Of a stretch of DNA of 64,000 nucleotides, positions 50,481 to 59,128 are shown piece by piece. The position numbers and the translations under genes are program-made. Location: contig NZ_JASJEU010000012.1 of assembly GCF_030077735.1 (NCBI RefSeq), positions 186,001 through 250,000 of the forward strand, read 5' to 3'. Under the pieces are notes generated by a model. It saw only the letters and a list, made by a program, of their open reading frames with translations. It was not told the origin of the DNA and made no database searches. Source of the stretch: Gordonibacter faecis (GTDB lineage: Bacteria; Actinomycetota; Coriobacteriia; Coriobacteriales; Eggerthellaceae). Numbering within the stretch: position 1 is the first letter of the stretch; each line of letters begins with the position of its first letter.

Positions 50481-51737
50481 ATGAAAGAAATGATCTCGGT
50501 CGAAGAGGCTCGCGACCTGGTGCTGGCGCACGTGGACGTGCTGCCGGTGGAAACGGTGCCGGTGCTGGAGGCCGTGGGCCGCGTGGCCGCCGCCGACCTC
50601 ACCAGCGATATCGACATCTCGCCGTTCGCGCATTCGGCTATGGATGGCTTTGCGGTGCGCGCGGCTGAACTGGCTGAGGCCAGTGACGAAGCGCCCGTTC
50701 AGATGGACGTCATTGCCGAGGTAGCTGCTGGCGATGTGTACGAGGGGCCCATTGAGGCTGGTCAGTGCGTGCGCATCATGACGGGCGCGCCGCTGCCCGA
50801 CGACGCCGATGCCGTGGTGAAGTACGAAATTGTTGACGTGGTGGATGGCGACGGCAAGCCTGGCAGCCGCGTGGCGTTCCGCGCACCCGCCAAGGAGCGC
50901 GCCAACGTGCGCGAGGCGGGCGAGGAAGCCAAGGCGGGCGAGACAGTGGTGGAAAAGGGCGAGGTCATCGGCTCGGCTGGCGTCGGGTTCCTCGCGGGCT
51001 GCGGCGTGGTGGAGGTACCCACGCATCGGCGTCCGCGTGTGGCCATTATCTCCATCGGCAGCGAACTGGTTGACCCCACTGAGGTGCCCACGCCCGGCAA
51101 GATTCGCAATTCGAACAGCTACGCGCTGGCCGCGTGCGCGCAGGCTGCCGGTGCGGAGCCGGTCATCCTGCCCATCGTGGAGGACACGATGGAGGCTCTT
51201 GCGGCCGCCGTCTCGGCCGCCGTGGATGAGTACGACTTCGTGGTAACGAGCGGTGGCGCCTCCAACGGCGACTTCGACTTCATCAAGCCCGTGGTGGATG
51301 AACTGGGCGAACTCCTGATGACCACCGTGAACATGCGCCCTGGCAAGGCCCAGACGTTCGGCGTCGTGCGCGGTACGCCCGTGTTTGGCCTGCCCGGCAA
51401 CCCGGCGGCGGCCTACGTGGGCTTCGAGATGATCATCCGCCCGGCGCTGCGCAAGATGCAGGGATATCATCACTTCGAGCGTCCGCGCGTGAAGGCCAAG
51501 CTGTCGCGCGACGTGAAGAAGAATGACCCGCGCCGCATCTTCCTGCGCGGCACGCTGTATCGCGACGAGGACGGCGAGTATGTGGTGGCTCCCGCGAAGA
51601 ACCAGAGCTCGGGCCTGTTCGGCGTCATCCAGCGCAGCAACTGCATGGCCATCATGCCCGAAGGCCTCGATTCGCGCACAGCCGGCTCGGTAATCGAGTG
51701 CGTGCTATTAGATGTGTCCGAGGAAGTAAGTCTATAG
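50481..51737 (+). CDS. moeA: Molybdopterin molybdenumtransferase
   Basis: 418 residues. It inserts molybdate into adenylated molybdopterin. N-terminal SPFAHSAMDGFAVRAAEL, MTGAPLPDDADAVVKYE and the MoCF-binding domain with TSGGASNGDFDF, MRPGKAQTFG and VFGLPGNPAAAYVGFEM are all present. ATG at 50481 follows AAGGGG; the upstream frame is ignored. With mogA downstream it supports the molybdenum enzymes of the window. Confidence 0.96.
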   Translation: MKEMISVEEARDLVLAHVDVLPVETVPVLEAVGRVAAADLTSDIDISPFAHSAMDGFAVRAAELAEASDEAPVQMDVIAEVAAGDVYEGPIEAGQCVRIMTGAPLPDDADAVVKYEIVDVVDGDGKPGSRVAFRAPAKERANVREAGEEAKAGETVVEKGEVIGSAGVGFLAGCGVVEVPTHRRPRVAIISIGSELVDPTEVPTPGKIRNSNSYALAACAQAAGAEPVILPIVEDTMEALAAAVSAAVDEYDFVVTSGGASNGDFDFIKPVVDELGELLMTTVNMRPGKAQTFGVVRGTPVFGLPGNPAAAYVGFEMIIRPALRKMQGYHHFERPRVKAKLSRDVKKNDPRRIFLRGTLYRDEDGEYVVAPAKNQSSGLFGVIQRSNCMAIMPEGLDSRTAGSVIECVLLDVSEEVSL

Positions 51738-51903
51738 GTTCCGTCGGCCTAACGGCCGCCGGAGTGACCCGACGCTGCGAAGGGCTGTGGCACGCCGCCT
51801 TCGCGCGATCCCAAGGACTCGCGTACGAAGTACGCTTCGCCCTTGCGATCCCACGAATTCGACGCACCACAGCCCTTCTCGCTGACTTACTAACGCCAAC
51901 CTG
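51738..51903 (+). repeat. Composite 3'-end repeat, copy E
   Basis: Hairpin GTTCCGTCGGCC-taac-GGCCGCCGGAGT starts at the base after the moeA stop. Box 1 (51770-51782) follows, then a long stem GGGCTGTGG...CCACAGCCC around GCGTACGAAGTACGC, and box 2 (51875-51903) ending only a few bases before the GGGAAAGGAA ribosome site of mogA. It therefore fills nearly the whole moeA-mogA gap. Confidence 0.85.
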
Positions 51904-51919
51904 CGGGAAAGGAACGAAT

Positions 51920-52414
51920 ATGTCGCATTCCCATGAAGACCAGCCCATTAGCTTCGCTATTATCACGTGCTCCGATACGCGCAGCATGAAGGAAGACACG
52001 GCTGGCGCCGCACTGGAGGCGCTCATTGCCGAAAAGGGTTGGACGTGCGTTGACCACGTGGTGGTGAAGGACGAGCGTGCCGATATTGGCGCTGCCATCG
52101 TGCACGCCTGCGACGAACTGGACGTGGACATCGTGCTGACGTGCGGCGGAAGCGGTCTGTCCCTGCGCGACGTGACGCCCGAGGCCACGATGGATGTGTG
52201 CGAGCGCAACGTGCCCGGCATCGCCGAAGCCATGCGGGCCCACTCGCTGGCCATTACGCCGTTCGCCATGCTGTCGCGCGCCCTGTGCATGCAGCGCGGC
52301 CGCCACCTGGTAATCAACCTCCCTGGTAGCGAAAAAGCCGCCCGCGAAAACTGGGACGGCATAGCCGCCGCCCTCCCCCACGCCGCCAAAATGATGGCCG
52401 GCGGAGGACACTAG
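51920..52414 (+). CDS. Molybdenum cofactor biosynthesis protein, MogA/MoaB family
   Basis: 164 residues. MoCF-binding domain with FAIITCSDTRSMKEDTAG, VDIVLTCGGSGLSLRDVTPEA (in parts) and LVINLPGSEKAA. It adenylates molybdopterin before MoeA acts. ATG at 51920 follows GGGAAAGGAA. The open frame reaches back to 51698 only through the repeat. Confidence 0.92.
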   Translation: MSHSHEDQPISFAIITCSDTRSMKEDTAGAALEALIAEKGWTCVDHVVVKDERADIGAAIVHACDELDVDIVLTCGGSGLSLRDVTPEATMDVCERNVPGIAEAMRAHSLAITPFAMLSRALCMQRGRHLVINLPGSEKAARENWDGIAAALPHAAKMMAGGGH

Positions 52415-52444
52415 AGTTTCGACAGCTTGTCAATCATCGAAACT
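52415..52444. terminator. Convergent terminator candidate after mogA
   Basis: AGTTTCGA / TCGAAACT with a 14-base loop, directly after the mogA stop and before the 3' end of the minus-strand dmsC gene. The T-run is poor. Confidence 0.45.
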
Positions 52445-52457
52445 TGCCATCCTTTCC

Positions 52458-53312
52458 TCAAAACCCTACAGTCAAATGTAGTTGGTAGAATTCTATTCTT
52501 GTTACGAAGACGGCTACCAGGACGAGGATTGAGGCTGCGCCGGTGAGGGCGAGGGCGGTGCGGGGGCTGGCGAAGCGGCGCAGTGACAGGGCGGCGCAGA
52601 GGCAGCCGGCGGTTCCGGTGAGGGTGTGGAAGATGATGGCGGAGCCGTAGTCGGGTACAAGCGCGCTGGCTATCAGTTCGTTGTTCGCTATCCCGCCCAA
52701 GCTTTGGTGGTGTAGATACAGCATGACAGTGCCCGCTACCAGGGCTAACGCCGCCACAACGACCAGCGCCGCGCTCAGCCTGCGCGCATCAACGCGCGCC
52801 ACGCGCAAGAACAGCAGCCCCAGCGTCGGGCCCGCTAAAAGCGCCGACAGCCACAGGTTCACCGGCGTGAACAGCGTATTCCACGTGGGTACGGTGTCCA
52901 CGGAGTAGGCCAGCGACGTGCACGCAACAAACGCGAGCCCCGCCACGCTGGCCAGCACCAGCCATGGGCGCGCCACTGCGTCGGGGAAGTGCCGCTTGAA
53001 CGCGCACATCCAGTACGACCCCACCAAAAACAAGAACATCACCGCGGCAAACACCTCGTTTGACAGCGGCGAGCGGCCCACGCCCGAGAACACATGCAGC
53101 GCGTTGGCCGGTGTCCCCAGGTGTGTGGCCGAGGCGATGAACCCCACCAGCATCACGGAAAACGGCAGAGCGGTTATGCGATCCAGTCGCACCGCTGCAT
53201 CGTGGTCGCGCGCGAACAGCCGCGCAAGCGCCACCGCCACAAACGCCAGCGCGCCCGCCGGCGCAAGCGTGGTGAACACGGCAAGCGAGAACTCGTCGAA
53301 GCCGCTGGACAT
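52458..53312 (-). CDS. DmsC-type membrane anchor subunit
   Basis: 284 residues, eight membrane helices, typical of the DmsC family that oxidises menaquinol for an external Mo reductase. N-terminal ELSLAVFTTLAPAG-like segment (EFSLAVFTTLAPAGALAF), SATHLGTPANALHVFSG and RSPLSNEVFAA match the family. It begins directly after the stop of the ferredoxin gene at 53313. Confidence 0.9.
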   Translation of the reverse strand: MSSGFDEFSLAVFTTLAPAGALAFVAVALARLFARDHDAAVRLDRITALPFSVMLVGFIASATHLGTPANALHVFSGVGRSPLSNEVFAAVMFLFLVGSYWMCAFKRHFPDAVARPWLVLASVAGLAFVACTSLAYSVDTVPTWNTLFTPVNLWLSALLAGPTLGLLFLRVARVDARRLSAALVVVAALALVAGTVMLYLHHQSLGGIANNELIASALVPDYGSAIIFHTLTGTAGCLCAALSLRRFASPRTALALTGAASILVLVAVFVTRIEFYQLHLTVGF

Positions 53313-53942
53313 CTAAATCTCCTCCCAGTTCGCGATGGAACCCTGGCCGGTCTCGGCCGCAAGCAGCGCGGCGGGGGAGGGGGCTATCAGCAGGTTGGGC
53401 CAGGTGGCGTCCTCGGCCGGCAGTGGCAGAATCGAGCGCACGGCATCCGGGTGCCGCTGCGCCAACTCAAGCGGTTCGCCGCAGTCGAGCGCTCGCGTGG
53501 GGCAAGCTTCCACACATATCGGAAGCTTGCCTTCGGCCTGTCGTTCGCGGCACCCGTCGCATTTCGAACTGCGCTTGAGGCGCTGGTCAATGAAGGGAGC
53601 GTGGTAAGGGCACGCCATCGTGCAGTAGCCGCAACCAATGCATTTGCGCTCGTCAGGCCACACAAGCCCGGCTTCGTCCTTGTGCATGGCGCCAGTAGGG
53701 CACACCTTCGTGCACGCGGGGTTTCCGCAGTGGTTGCACGCAAGCGACACATGGTAGGCAAACACGCCCTCGACCTCTTCTACGCCTCCCGCACCATGGG
53801 CGGGCCGCCACGTGCCACCTTCGTAATCAATGACGCGCCGGAACGTGGCCTCAACACCGAGGTCATGGTAATCCTTGCACGCCATCTCGCAGGTCTTACA
53901 TCCCGTACAGCGCGCATTATCGAAGAAGAACCCAAACGCCAT
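53313..53942 (-). CDS. DmsB-type 4Fe-4S electron transfer subunit (second copy)
   Basis: 209 residues with four 4Fe-4S motifs: CTGCKTCEMAC, CNHCGNPACTKVC, CIGCGYCTMAC and CDGC...CVEAC. There is no signal peptide, so it would be carried out with the Tat-exported A subunit. It is paralogous to 54048-54686. ATG at 53942 follows GAGGAAAG. It has its own -10 box and forms a BC unit with the anchor gene. Confidence 0.92.
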   Translation of the reverse strand: MAFGFFFDNARCTGCKTCEMACKDYHDLGVEATFRRVIDYEGGTWRPAHGAGGVEEVEGVFAYHVSLACNHCGNPACTKVCPTGAMHKDEAGLVWPDERKCIGCGYCTMACPYHAPFIDQRLKRSSKCDGCRERQAEGKLPICVEACPTRALDCGEPLELAQRHPDAVRSILPLPAEDATWPNLLIAPSPAALLAAETGQGSIANWEEI

Positions 53943-53973
53943 GAAATTGCTTTCCTCTTTCGTCGTTCGTGCC

Positions 53974-54019
53974 ATTATACGAAAAAAGAACAGCCGCGCC
54001 GGGAGGGACGGCGCGGCTG
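53974..54019 (-). terminator. Terminator and -10 box between the two ferredoxin genes
   Basis: Minus strand: 11-base stem CAGCCGCGCCG / CGGCGCGGCTG (54019-53991) then TTCTTTTTT ends the A-B transcript. TATAAT at 53979-53974 immediately after may start the B-C transcript. Confidence 0.75.
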
Positions 54020-54047
54020 CTTGAAAAGGGAGGTGCGTGTTGGGCTT

Positions 54048-54686
54048 TTACGCCGGAATGTCCGTAACTTCCTTCTCGTTCATGATGGCACCCGTGGTGT
54101 CGCCTACCTCCTTAGCGGCAGGGCAGGGGTTGATGGCCAGAGACGGCGTGGTCTCGTCTGGCGAGGGCAGAGGCGCAATGCCTGCTACGGTGCCGGCATG
54201 CTTCGAGCGCAGCTCTTCGATGTCGCCAAACTCCAGCGCACGCACCGGGCACGACTCTACGCAGATGGGGTTCATGCCCTCGGCCACACGATCGGCGCAA
54301 CCGTCGCACTTCACGCCCTTCTTCGTGGTTGCATCCAAAATGGGCACGTTGTAGGGGCACGTGGTTACGCACACGCCCACGCCCGTGCATTTCTCCTGGT
54401 CAATGCGTACAAGCCCCGTCTTGCCGTCCTTCTCAATGGCACCCGACGGGCACTTCGCCATACAGGCCGGCATGGCGCAATGGTTGCAAGCCAGCGACAC
54501 ATGATAGGCGAAGGTGTCGGACGTGTAGGTGCCGTTGCCGGCGTCGGTCCACGTGCCGCCTTCGTAGTCGTACACCTTGCGGAAGGCGATGGTCGAAGGC
54601 AGATCCTTATAATCCTTGCACGCCATCTCGCAGGTCTTGCAGCCCGTGCAGCGTGCGCTATCGAAATAGAAACCGTACTGGGTCAT
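54048..54686 (-). CDS. DmsB-type 4Fe-4S electron transfer subunit
   Basis: 212 residues with four 4Fe-4S motifs: CTGCKTCEMAC, CNHCAMPACMAKC, CTGVGVCVTTC and CDGC...CVESC. In the third motif the second spacing residue pattern CTGVGVC is one longer than usual CxxCxxC. It lies 15 bases after the catalytic subunit gene and is its direct partner. Confidence 0.92.
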   Translation of the reverse strand: MTQYGFYFDSARCTGCKTCEMACKDYKDLPSTIAFRKVYDYEGGTWTDAGNGTYTSDTFAYHVSLACNHCAMPACMAKCPSGAIEKDGKTGLVRIDQEKCTGVGVCVTTCPYNVPILDATTKKGVKCDGCADRVAEGMNPICVESCPVRALEFGDIEELRSKHAGTVAGIAPLPSPDETTPSLAINPCPAAKEVGDTTGAIMNEKEVTDIPA

Positions 54687-54701
54687 GGTTGCGTTCCTCC
54701 T

Positions 54702-57119
54702 TTACGCTTTCGCTACTTGGACGATGAGCGAGTGTACGCCGTTGCCCTTCGCGAGCGGCGAGGGATGGTAGGGTGTGATGGTGTTGATGCAGCCGCCCTT
54801 GTCAATGCGGTCGCCTGACATGTCGGCGTCGTGCCACGCACCTTGCGGAATACCCACAGTACCAGGGATAATACGCGGCGTAACCTTCGCTTCGATGCGC
54901 AGTTCGCCCACGGGGCTCTTGACGGACACCTGATCGCCATTGGCGATGCCGCGGCTTTCGGCGTCCAAGGGGTTGATCCACATCTGCTGGCGGCATGCCT
55001 GCTTCAGTTCGTCCACTCCACCGTAAGAGGAGTGCGTGCGACTCTTGTAGTGGAAGCCAGAGCAGTACAGCGGGAACTCGTCGGTTGTGCTGCCATAGCC
55101 CATATAGCCCGGGTCGAATACGGGGATGGGGGTAACAACGTCGCCTTCGGCCAGCTCCAGTTTCGCAGCCGTCTCGGCCAGACGCTCGGCGTAAATCTCA
55201 ATCTTGCCGGAAGGCGTTGCCAGGGCGTTTGCCACGGGGTCAGAGATGAAGTCGGCCAGACCAATGACGGGCTCCAGCTCGCGCTTGTAGTGACCCTGAG
55301 ACTTGATCTCGTCCCAGCTGGGCATGTTGCCATCGGCCTCAGCGGACTTCTTGTAAATCTCTTCGATCCACTGCTCCTGCGTCTTGCCCTCGGTGAAGTC
55401 ATCCTTCATGCCCAGTTTATCGGCAATACCGGATACGATGTCGTATTCCTTCTGCGCTTCGCCCGGAGCATCCTGTGCGGGGCCGCCCACCAAAACGCCG
55501 TTGTAGTACTCGGCGTAGCCGTTGCCGGCCATGTGCATCTGCTCGGCGCGCATGGCGTCGGGCAGCAGGAAGTCGGCGTACTTGGCCGTGTCGGTCATGA
55601 CGGTGTCGATAACCACGAGGCACTCAAGCTTGTTCTCGTCCTGCAAGATGTCATGAACAAGGTTGATGTCGGAGTGCTGGTTCGTGATGCAGTTGCCGCC
55701 GTAGCTCCAGATGAACTTGATGCCGGTGGACAGCTTGTCGGCGCCGCGCACGCCGTCCTTGGCAGCCGTCATCTCTTCACCATGGTCGACCGCATTGAGC
55801 CACTGATAACAGTTGATGGCAGTGACCACGGGGTTCTTGCCCTTCGGCATGCTTCCAATGATGCCAGACGGCTCGGCTTCGCGCATGCCCGTGTTCGTGC
55901 CCGGCTTGCCAATCATGCCGGTAAGGATGGGCAGCATGCAGATGGCGCGCGACGTGTTCTCGCCGTTGTTGTGGCGCTGCGAGCCCCAGCCCTGCACCAC
56001 GAAGAGCGCTTTGGAAGCTGCGATGTCGGCGGCCAGCTGGCGAATGCGGTCGGCGGGGATTTGCGTGATGGGGGCGGCCCACTCGGGCGTCTTCTCCACC
56101 ATGTCATAGCCCGTGCCCATGATGTAGTCCTTGTAGGACTTGTTCTGGCCCTTGGCGGACTCGGGCATGGTGTCGTCGTCATAGCCCACGCAGTACTTGT
56201 CGAGGAACTCCTTGTTCACCTGGTTATTCGCAATCAGCTCGTGGGCGATGGCGTTCACGAGCGCAGCGTCGGTACCCGTGCGAATGGGCAGCCACTCGTC
56301 GGGATGGCCTGCGCTGGTCTCGTTCAGGCGGTAGTCGATGTTCACAATTTTCGCGCCGGCCTCGCGCACCTTCTCGAAGTCGTACACAATGTTGGCGCCG
56401 CCCATGCGCGTGTCGGCCGGGCTGTTGCCGAACATGACCACCAGGTCAGAGTTCTCGGCTTCGGACATAGATGAAGCGAACACACTGTCGTAGGGGTTGC
56501 ACTCATCGCCGTAGGTGAAGGGCATGCCAGACTGCATCATGTTCGTGGAGTAGTCGGCGTAACTCTTCAGGTAACCACCCATGAGGTTGGCAAGGCGCGG
56601 GAACAGGCGGCTCGTGGCTGAAGACACGCCGCTGCCGTAGTTCATGTACACGGCCTCGTTGCCGTACTGGTCGATGACGCTCTTAAGTTTGTCGGCGATG
56701 GCTTGGTAGGCCTCATCCCAGCTAATCTGCTCGAACTTGCCTTCGCCACGCTTGCCAACGCGCTTCATGGGGTGCATGAGGCGGTCGGGCGAGTTGATCC
56801 AGCGACGGATGGTGCGACCGCGCAGGCAGGCGCGCGCTTGTAGACCTTCCGGGTCGCCCACGTTGTCGGTTTCGGCGTACAGGATCTTGCCGTCCTGCAC
56901 GTGCCAGCGCAGCACGCAGGAACCGCCGCAGTTGACGACGCACTGACTCCAGACGATCTCGTCGGCAGCCGTTGTGGGTTCATCCTTCTTAGCGCCGCCC
57001 TCGCTCTTGGGCGCGCAGCCGTAGAGCGCGCTTCCAGCCGCTCCGGCCAGCGCGAGCCCGGCGAGCGAGCCCTTCACGAACGTGCGGCGCGACAGCGTCG
57101 CTGCTTCGTTCAATGCCAT
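54702..57119 (-). CDS. DMSO-reductase-type molybdopterin catalytic subunit (Tat-exported)
   Basis: 805 residues. Tat signal LSRRTFVKGSLAG at the N-terminus with a cysteine at the end of the hydrophobic part. 4Fe-4S motif CVVNCGGSC...CLRG near residues 60-100, then bis-MGD domains. SYADYSTNMMQSG holds the presumed Mo-ligand serine, as in DmsA/TorA-like enzymes. VFDPGYMGYGSTTDEFPLYCSG and the C-terminal MGD domain close the protein. Likely reduces an S- or N-oxide or another small acceptor outside the cell; substrate not determined. ATG at 57119 follows GAAGGAGGG. Divergent LuxR at 57356. Confidence 0.92.
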   Translation of the reverse strand: MALNEAATLSRRTFVKGSLAGLALAGAAGSALYGCAPKSEGGAKKDEPTTAADEIVWSQCVVNCGGSCVLRWHVQDGKILYAETDNVGDPEGLQARACLRGRTIRRWINSPDRLMHPMKRVGKRGEGKFEQISWDEAYQAIADKLKSVIDQYGNEAVYMNYGSGVSSATSRLFPRLANLMGGYLKSYADYSTNMMQSGMPFTYGDECNPYDSVFASSMSEAENSDLVVMFGNSPADTRMGGANIVYDFEKVREAGAKIVNIDYRLNETSAGHPDEWLPIRTGTDAALVNAIAHELIANNQVNKEFLDKYCVGYDDDTMPESAKGQNKSYKDYIMGTGYDMVEKTPEWAAPITQIPADRIRQLAADIAASKALFVVQGWGSQRHNNGENTSRAICMLPILTGMIGKPGTNTGMREAEPSGIIGSMPKGKNPVVTAINCYQWLNAVDHGEEMTAAKDGVRGADKLSTGIKFIWSYGGNCITNQHSDINLVHDILQDENKLECLVVIDTVMTDTAKYADFLLPDAMRAEQMHMAGNGYAEYYNGVLVGGPAQDAPGEAQKEYDIVSGIADKLGMKDDFTEGKTQEQWIEEIYKKSAEADGNMPSWDEIKSQGHYKRELEPVIGLADFISDPVANALATPSGKIEIYAERLAETAAKLELAEGDVVTPIPVFDPGYMGYGSTTDEFPLYCSGFHYKSRTHSSYGGVDELKQACRQQMWINPLDAESRGIANGDQVSVKSPVGELRIEAKVTPRIIPGTVGIPQGAWHDADMSGDRIDKGGCINTITPYHPSPLAKGNGVHSLIVQVAKA

Positions 57120-57355
57120 AATTCCCTCCTTCTCTTGGTAACTCCTCCGTGGGAAAGCCTACTTTAATAGGCGGTTCGCTTGATCACACTTTGCATGTGA
57201 TTTAAGCGTATTACCTGTTCAGAAAAGGGTGATGAGGGGCATGTGAGGGTGAAAAGGCGTGCTGCTTCGCTAAACCTTCAACGTGCCCAGCGGCGCTTCA
57301 TACTATAATGAAACTAAGAGATTATCGAGGACGAGGCGGGAGGGGCCGAAGCCAC
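57120..57355. promoter_or_regulatory. Divergent control region of the Dms-type operon
   Basis: 236 bases. It contains GCCTA-ctttaa-TAGGC (57157-57172), an inverted repeat near the dms side. TATAAT at 57304-57309, the probable -10 of the regulator, would place the transcript start near 57316, downstream of the ATG at 57308. That argues for the later GTG start. Confidence 0.5.
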
Positions 57356-58939
57356 GTGGCGTCAAGTGCGCTTAAAACGCACGTATCCAGTTGGGGGTAT
57401 GCGTGCTTTCTTACGGTGAATGCCACGTCTATTTGGGGCGGGGTGTTTCCGTTTTTGCCGATGGAATTTCAGACGGCGGAAGTCACGCTCACCTTTTACT
57501 TGGCGCAGGCGCTCGCTTTTGGCGGGGCGTTCGTTGCCAGCATGCTGGGGTCGTATTACTTCCCGCGCGGCGCGCGTCGCATGCTGGTGGCGTTGAGCGC
57601 GCTTCTGGTGTTTACGGGTTCGGCGTGCCTCATTGGCGCCATGTATGTGGAAGCGCTCGCGCTGGCGCTGGTGGCCGGAGGTGGCGTGCTGCTGGGAATA
57701 GGCTGCGCGGGTATGTTCATGCTGTGGCAGCGCTACTTTGCGTCGCTCTCGCCCACGCAGGGGAACTTCCGACTCATCGTGGGCTCGGCGCTGGCACCAC
57801 TCATTTACTTCGCGCTGTATCTGGTGCCTATCGCGCTCACGGCGTTTCTGGTGCCGCTGGTGTTTGTGCCGCTGTGCGGGCTGTGCATTGCGCTCTCGGT
57901 GCGCGAGATGCGGCTCGATCAACCCATGTTCGAGGACGTGCCGCGCGACCATCCACGCGTGTATCGCCAGGTGGTGGTGGACTACTGGCGCAGCGCGCTT
58001 GCGGTGGGTGCGCTGGCGTTTGCCAGCGGCGTCATCCGCGGTGTGGCGCTGTTACATCAAGAACTGGCTGCGGTGGTGAACAGCGCTTCCATGCTGGGCG
58101 CGCTGGCCTCGGCGGCGGTGCTTTTGGTGTTGTGGTTCCGCATGAGCTTCCGCTTTGGCATGACCACGGTGTTTCGCGTGGTGTATCCGCTCGTCATCAC
58201 CGGGTTTCTGCTGCTGCCGTGGCTGGGCGCGGGCTACCTCAACCTGTTCGCGGCCTTCACCTACCTGGTGTTTTCGCTCGTGCAGATGCTCATGATGATG
58301 CAGTGCGCGCAAATCTCGCGCGACCGCGGCATCAACCCCGTGTTCATCTACGGGTTCTTCGGCGGCGTGGCCTACCTCATGCAGAGCGCGGGTTTCCTGC
58401 TGGGTTGGATGAGCGACTTCGCCTCGCTCGACGGGCTTGAGTCGCTGTTCGCCGTGGCCATGGTGTCCAGCTGGGTGCTGGGGCTGACGCTGCTGGCCTC
58501 CACTGGCACGCTGTTCAAGCCGCTGGCGTCGAGGGGAACCCTGGCGGCCGAGCCCATCGAGTTCATGATGCCCGAGCCCAGCGCGGTGAAGACGGGGAAG
58601 GCAGCGAAGGCGAAGGAGAAGACGCGCGGGAAGACTTCGCGTGAGGGGGCCGAGCCGCCCAAGAAGCGTCGCAACCGTCCCTCGGCCACCGCCGATGCCG
58701 GCGCCATTCGCGACCGCGTGTCGAAGCAGTGCCTGCAACTGCAACACGAGCATGGGCTGTCACTGCGCGAGACCGAAGTGATGGAACTCATCGCGCGCGG
58801 CAACAGCATGGCAAGCATCGCCGAGCGCCTGGTCATCAGCGAGAACACTGTGCGCACCCACGCCAAGCACATCTACACGAAGCTGGACATTCACAAGCGC
58901 CAAGAGCTTCTAGACATGCTGGCCGACCTGGAGGGGTAG
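57356..58939 (+). CDS. LuxR family regulator with N-terminal membrane domain
   Basis: 527 residues from GTG at 57356, which has GGGAGGGG ten bases upstream; the ATG at 57308 overlaps a -10 box and is less likely. About 12 membrane helices are followed by a basic linker (KTGKAAKAKEKTRGKTSREG) and a LuxR helix-turn-helix (LSLRETEVMELIARGNS, ISENTVRTHAKHIYTKLDI). Fourth regulator of this type in the window, divergent from the Dms-type operon it probably controls. Confidence 0.88.
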   Translation: MASSALKTHVSSWGYACFLTVNATSIWGGVFPFLPMEFQTAEVTLTFYLAQALAFGGAFVASMLGSYYFPRGARRMLVALSALLVFTGSACLIGAMYVEALALALVAGGGVLLGIGCAGMFMLWQRYFASLSPTQGNFRLIVGSALAPLIYFALYLVPIALTAFLVPLVFVPLCGLCIALSVREMRLDQPMFEDVPRDHPRVYRQVVVDYWRSALAVGALAFASGVIRGVALLHQELAAVVNSASMLGALASAAVLLVLWFRMSFRFGMTTVFRVVYPLVITGFLLLPWLGAGYLNLFAAFTYLVFSLVQMLMMMQCAQISRDRGINPVFIYGFFGGVAYLMQSAGFLLGWMSDFASLDGLESLFAVAMVSSWVLGLTLLASTGTLFKPLASRGTLAAEPIEFMMPEPSAVKTGKAAKAKEKTRGKTSREGAEPPKKRRNRPSATADAGAIRDRVSKQCLQLQHEHGLSLRETEVMELIARGNSMASIAERLVISENTVRTHAKHIYTKLDIHKRQELLDMLADLEG

Positions 58940-59128
58940 ACCCCCGGGAAGTTAAGCGCGAAGCTTCCGGAGAAGTCGCTGCTGTAGGCTGGCGAGCGCG
59001 CGGGCCACGTCGCATGCCGCACTCTGTGTGCCCCATACGACGAGGGGTTTTCCATGATATACTAAGGGTTCAGGGGGTTCGAGCGTACCGCAAGGTGCGC
59101 AGTAAGGGCGACCCTAAGGAGGAAGATC

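Noticed and set aside
53094..54818. Long plus-strand open frame opposite the Dms ferredoxin genes
   Set aside because: Antisense shadow: the minus strand carries eight 4Fe-4S motifs in two genes and a terminator between them.
54831..56474. Long plus-strand open frame opposite the Dms catalytic subunit
   Set aside because: Antisense shadow of the DmsA-type gene; no ribosome site and no recognisable domain.
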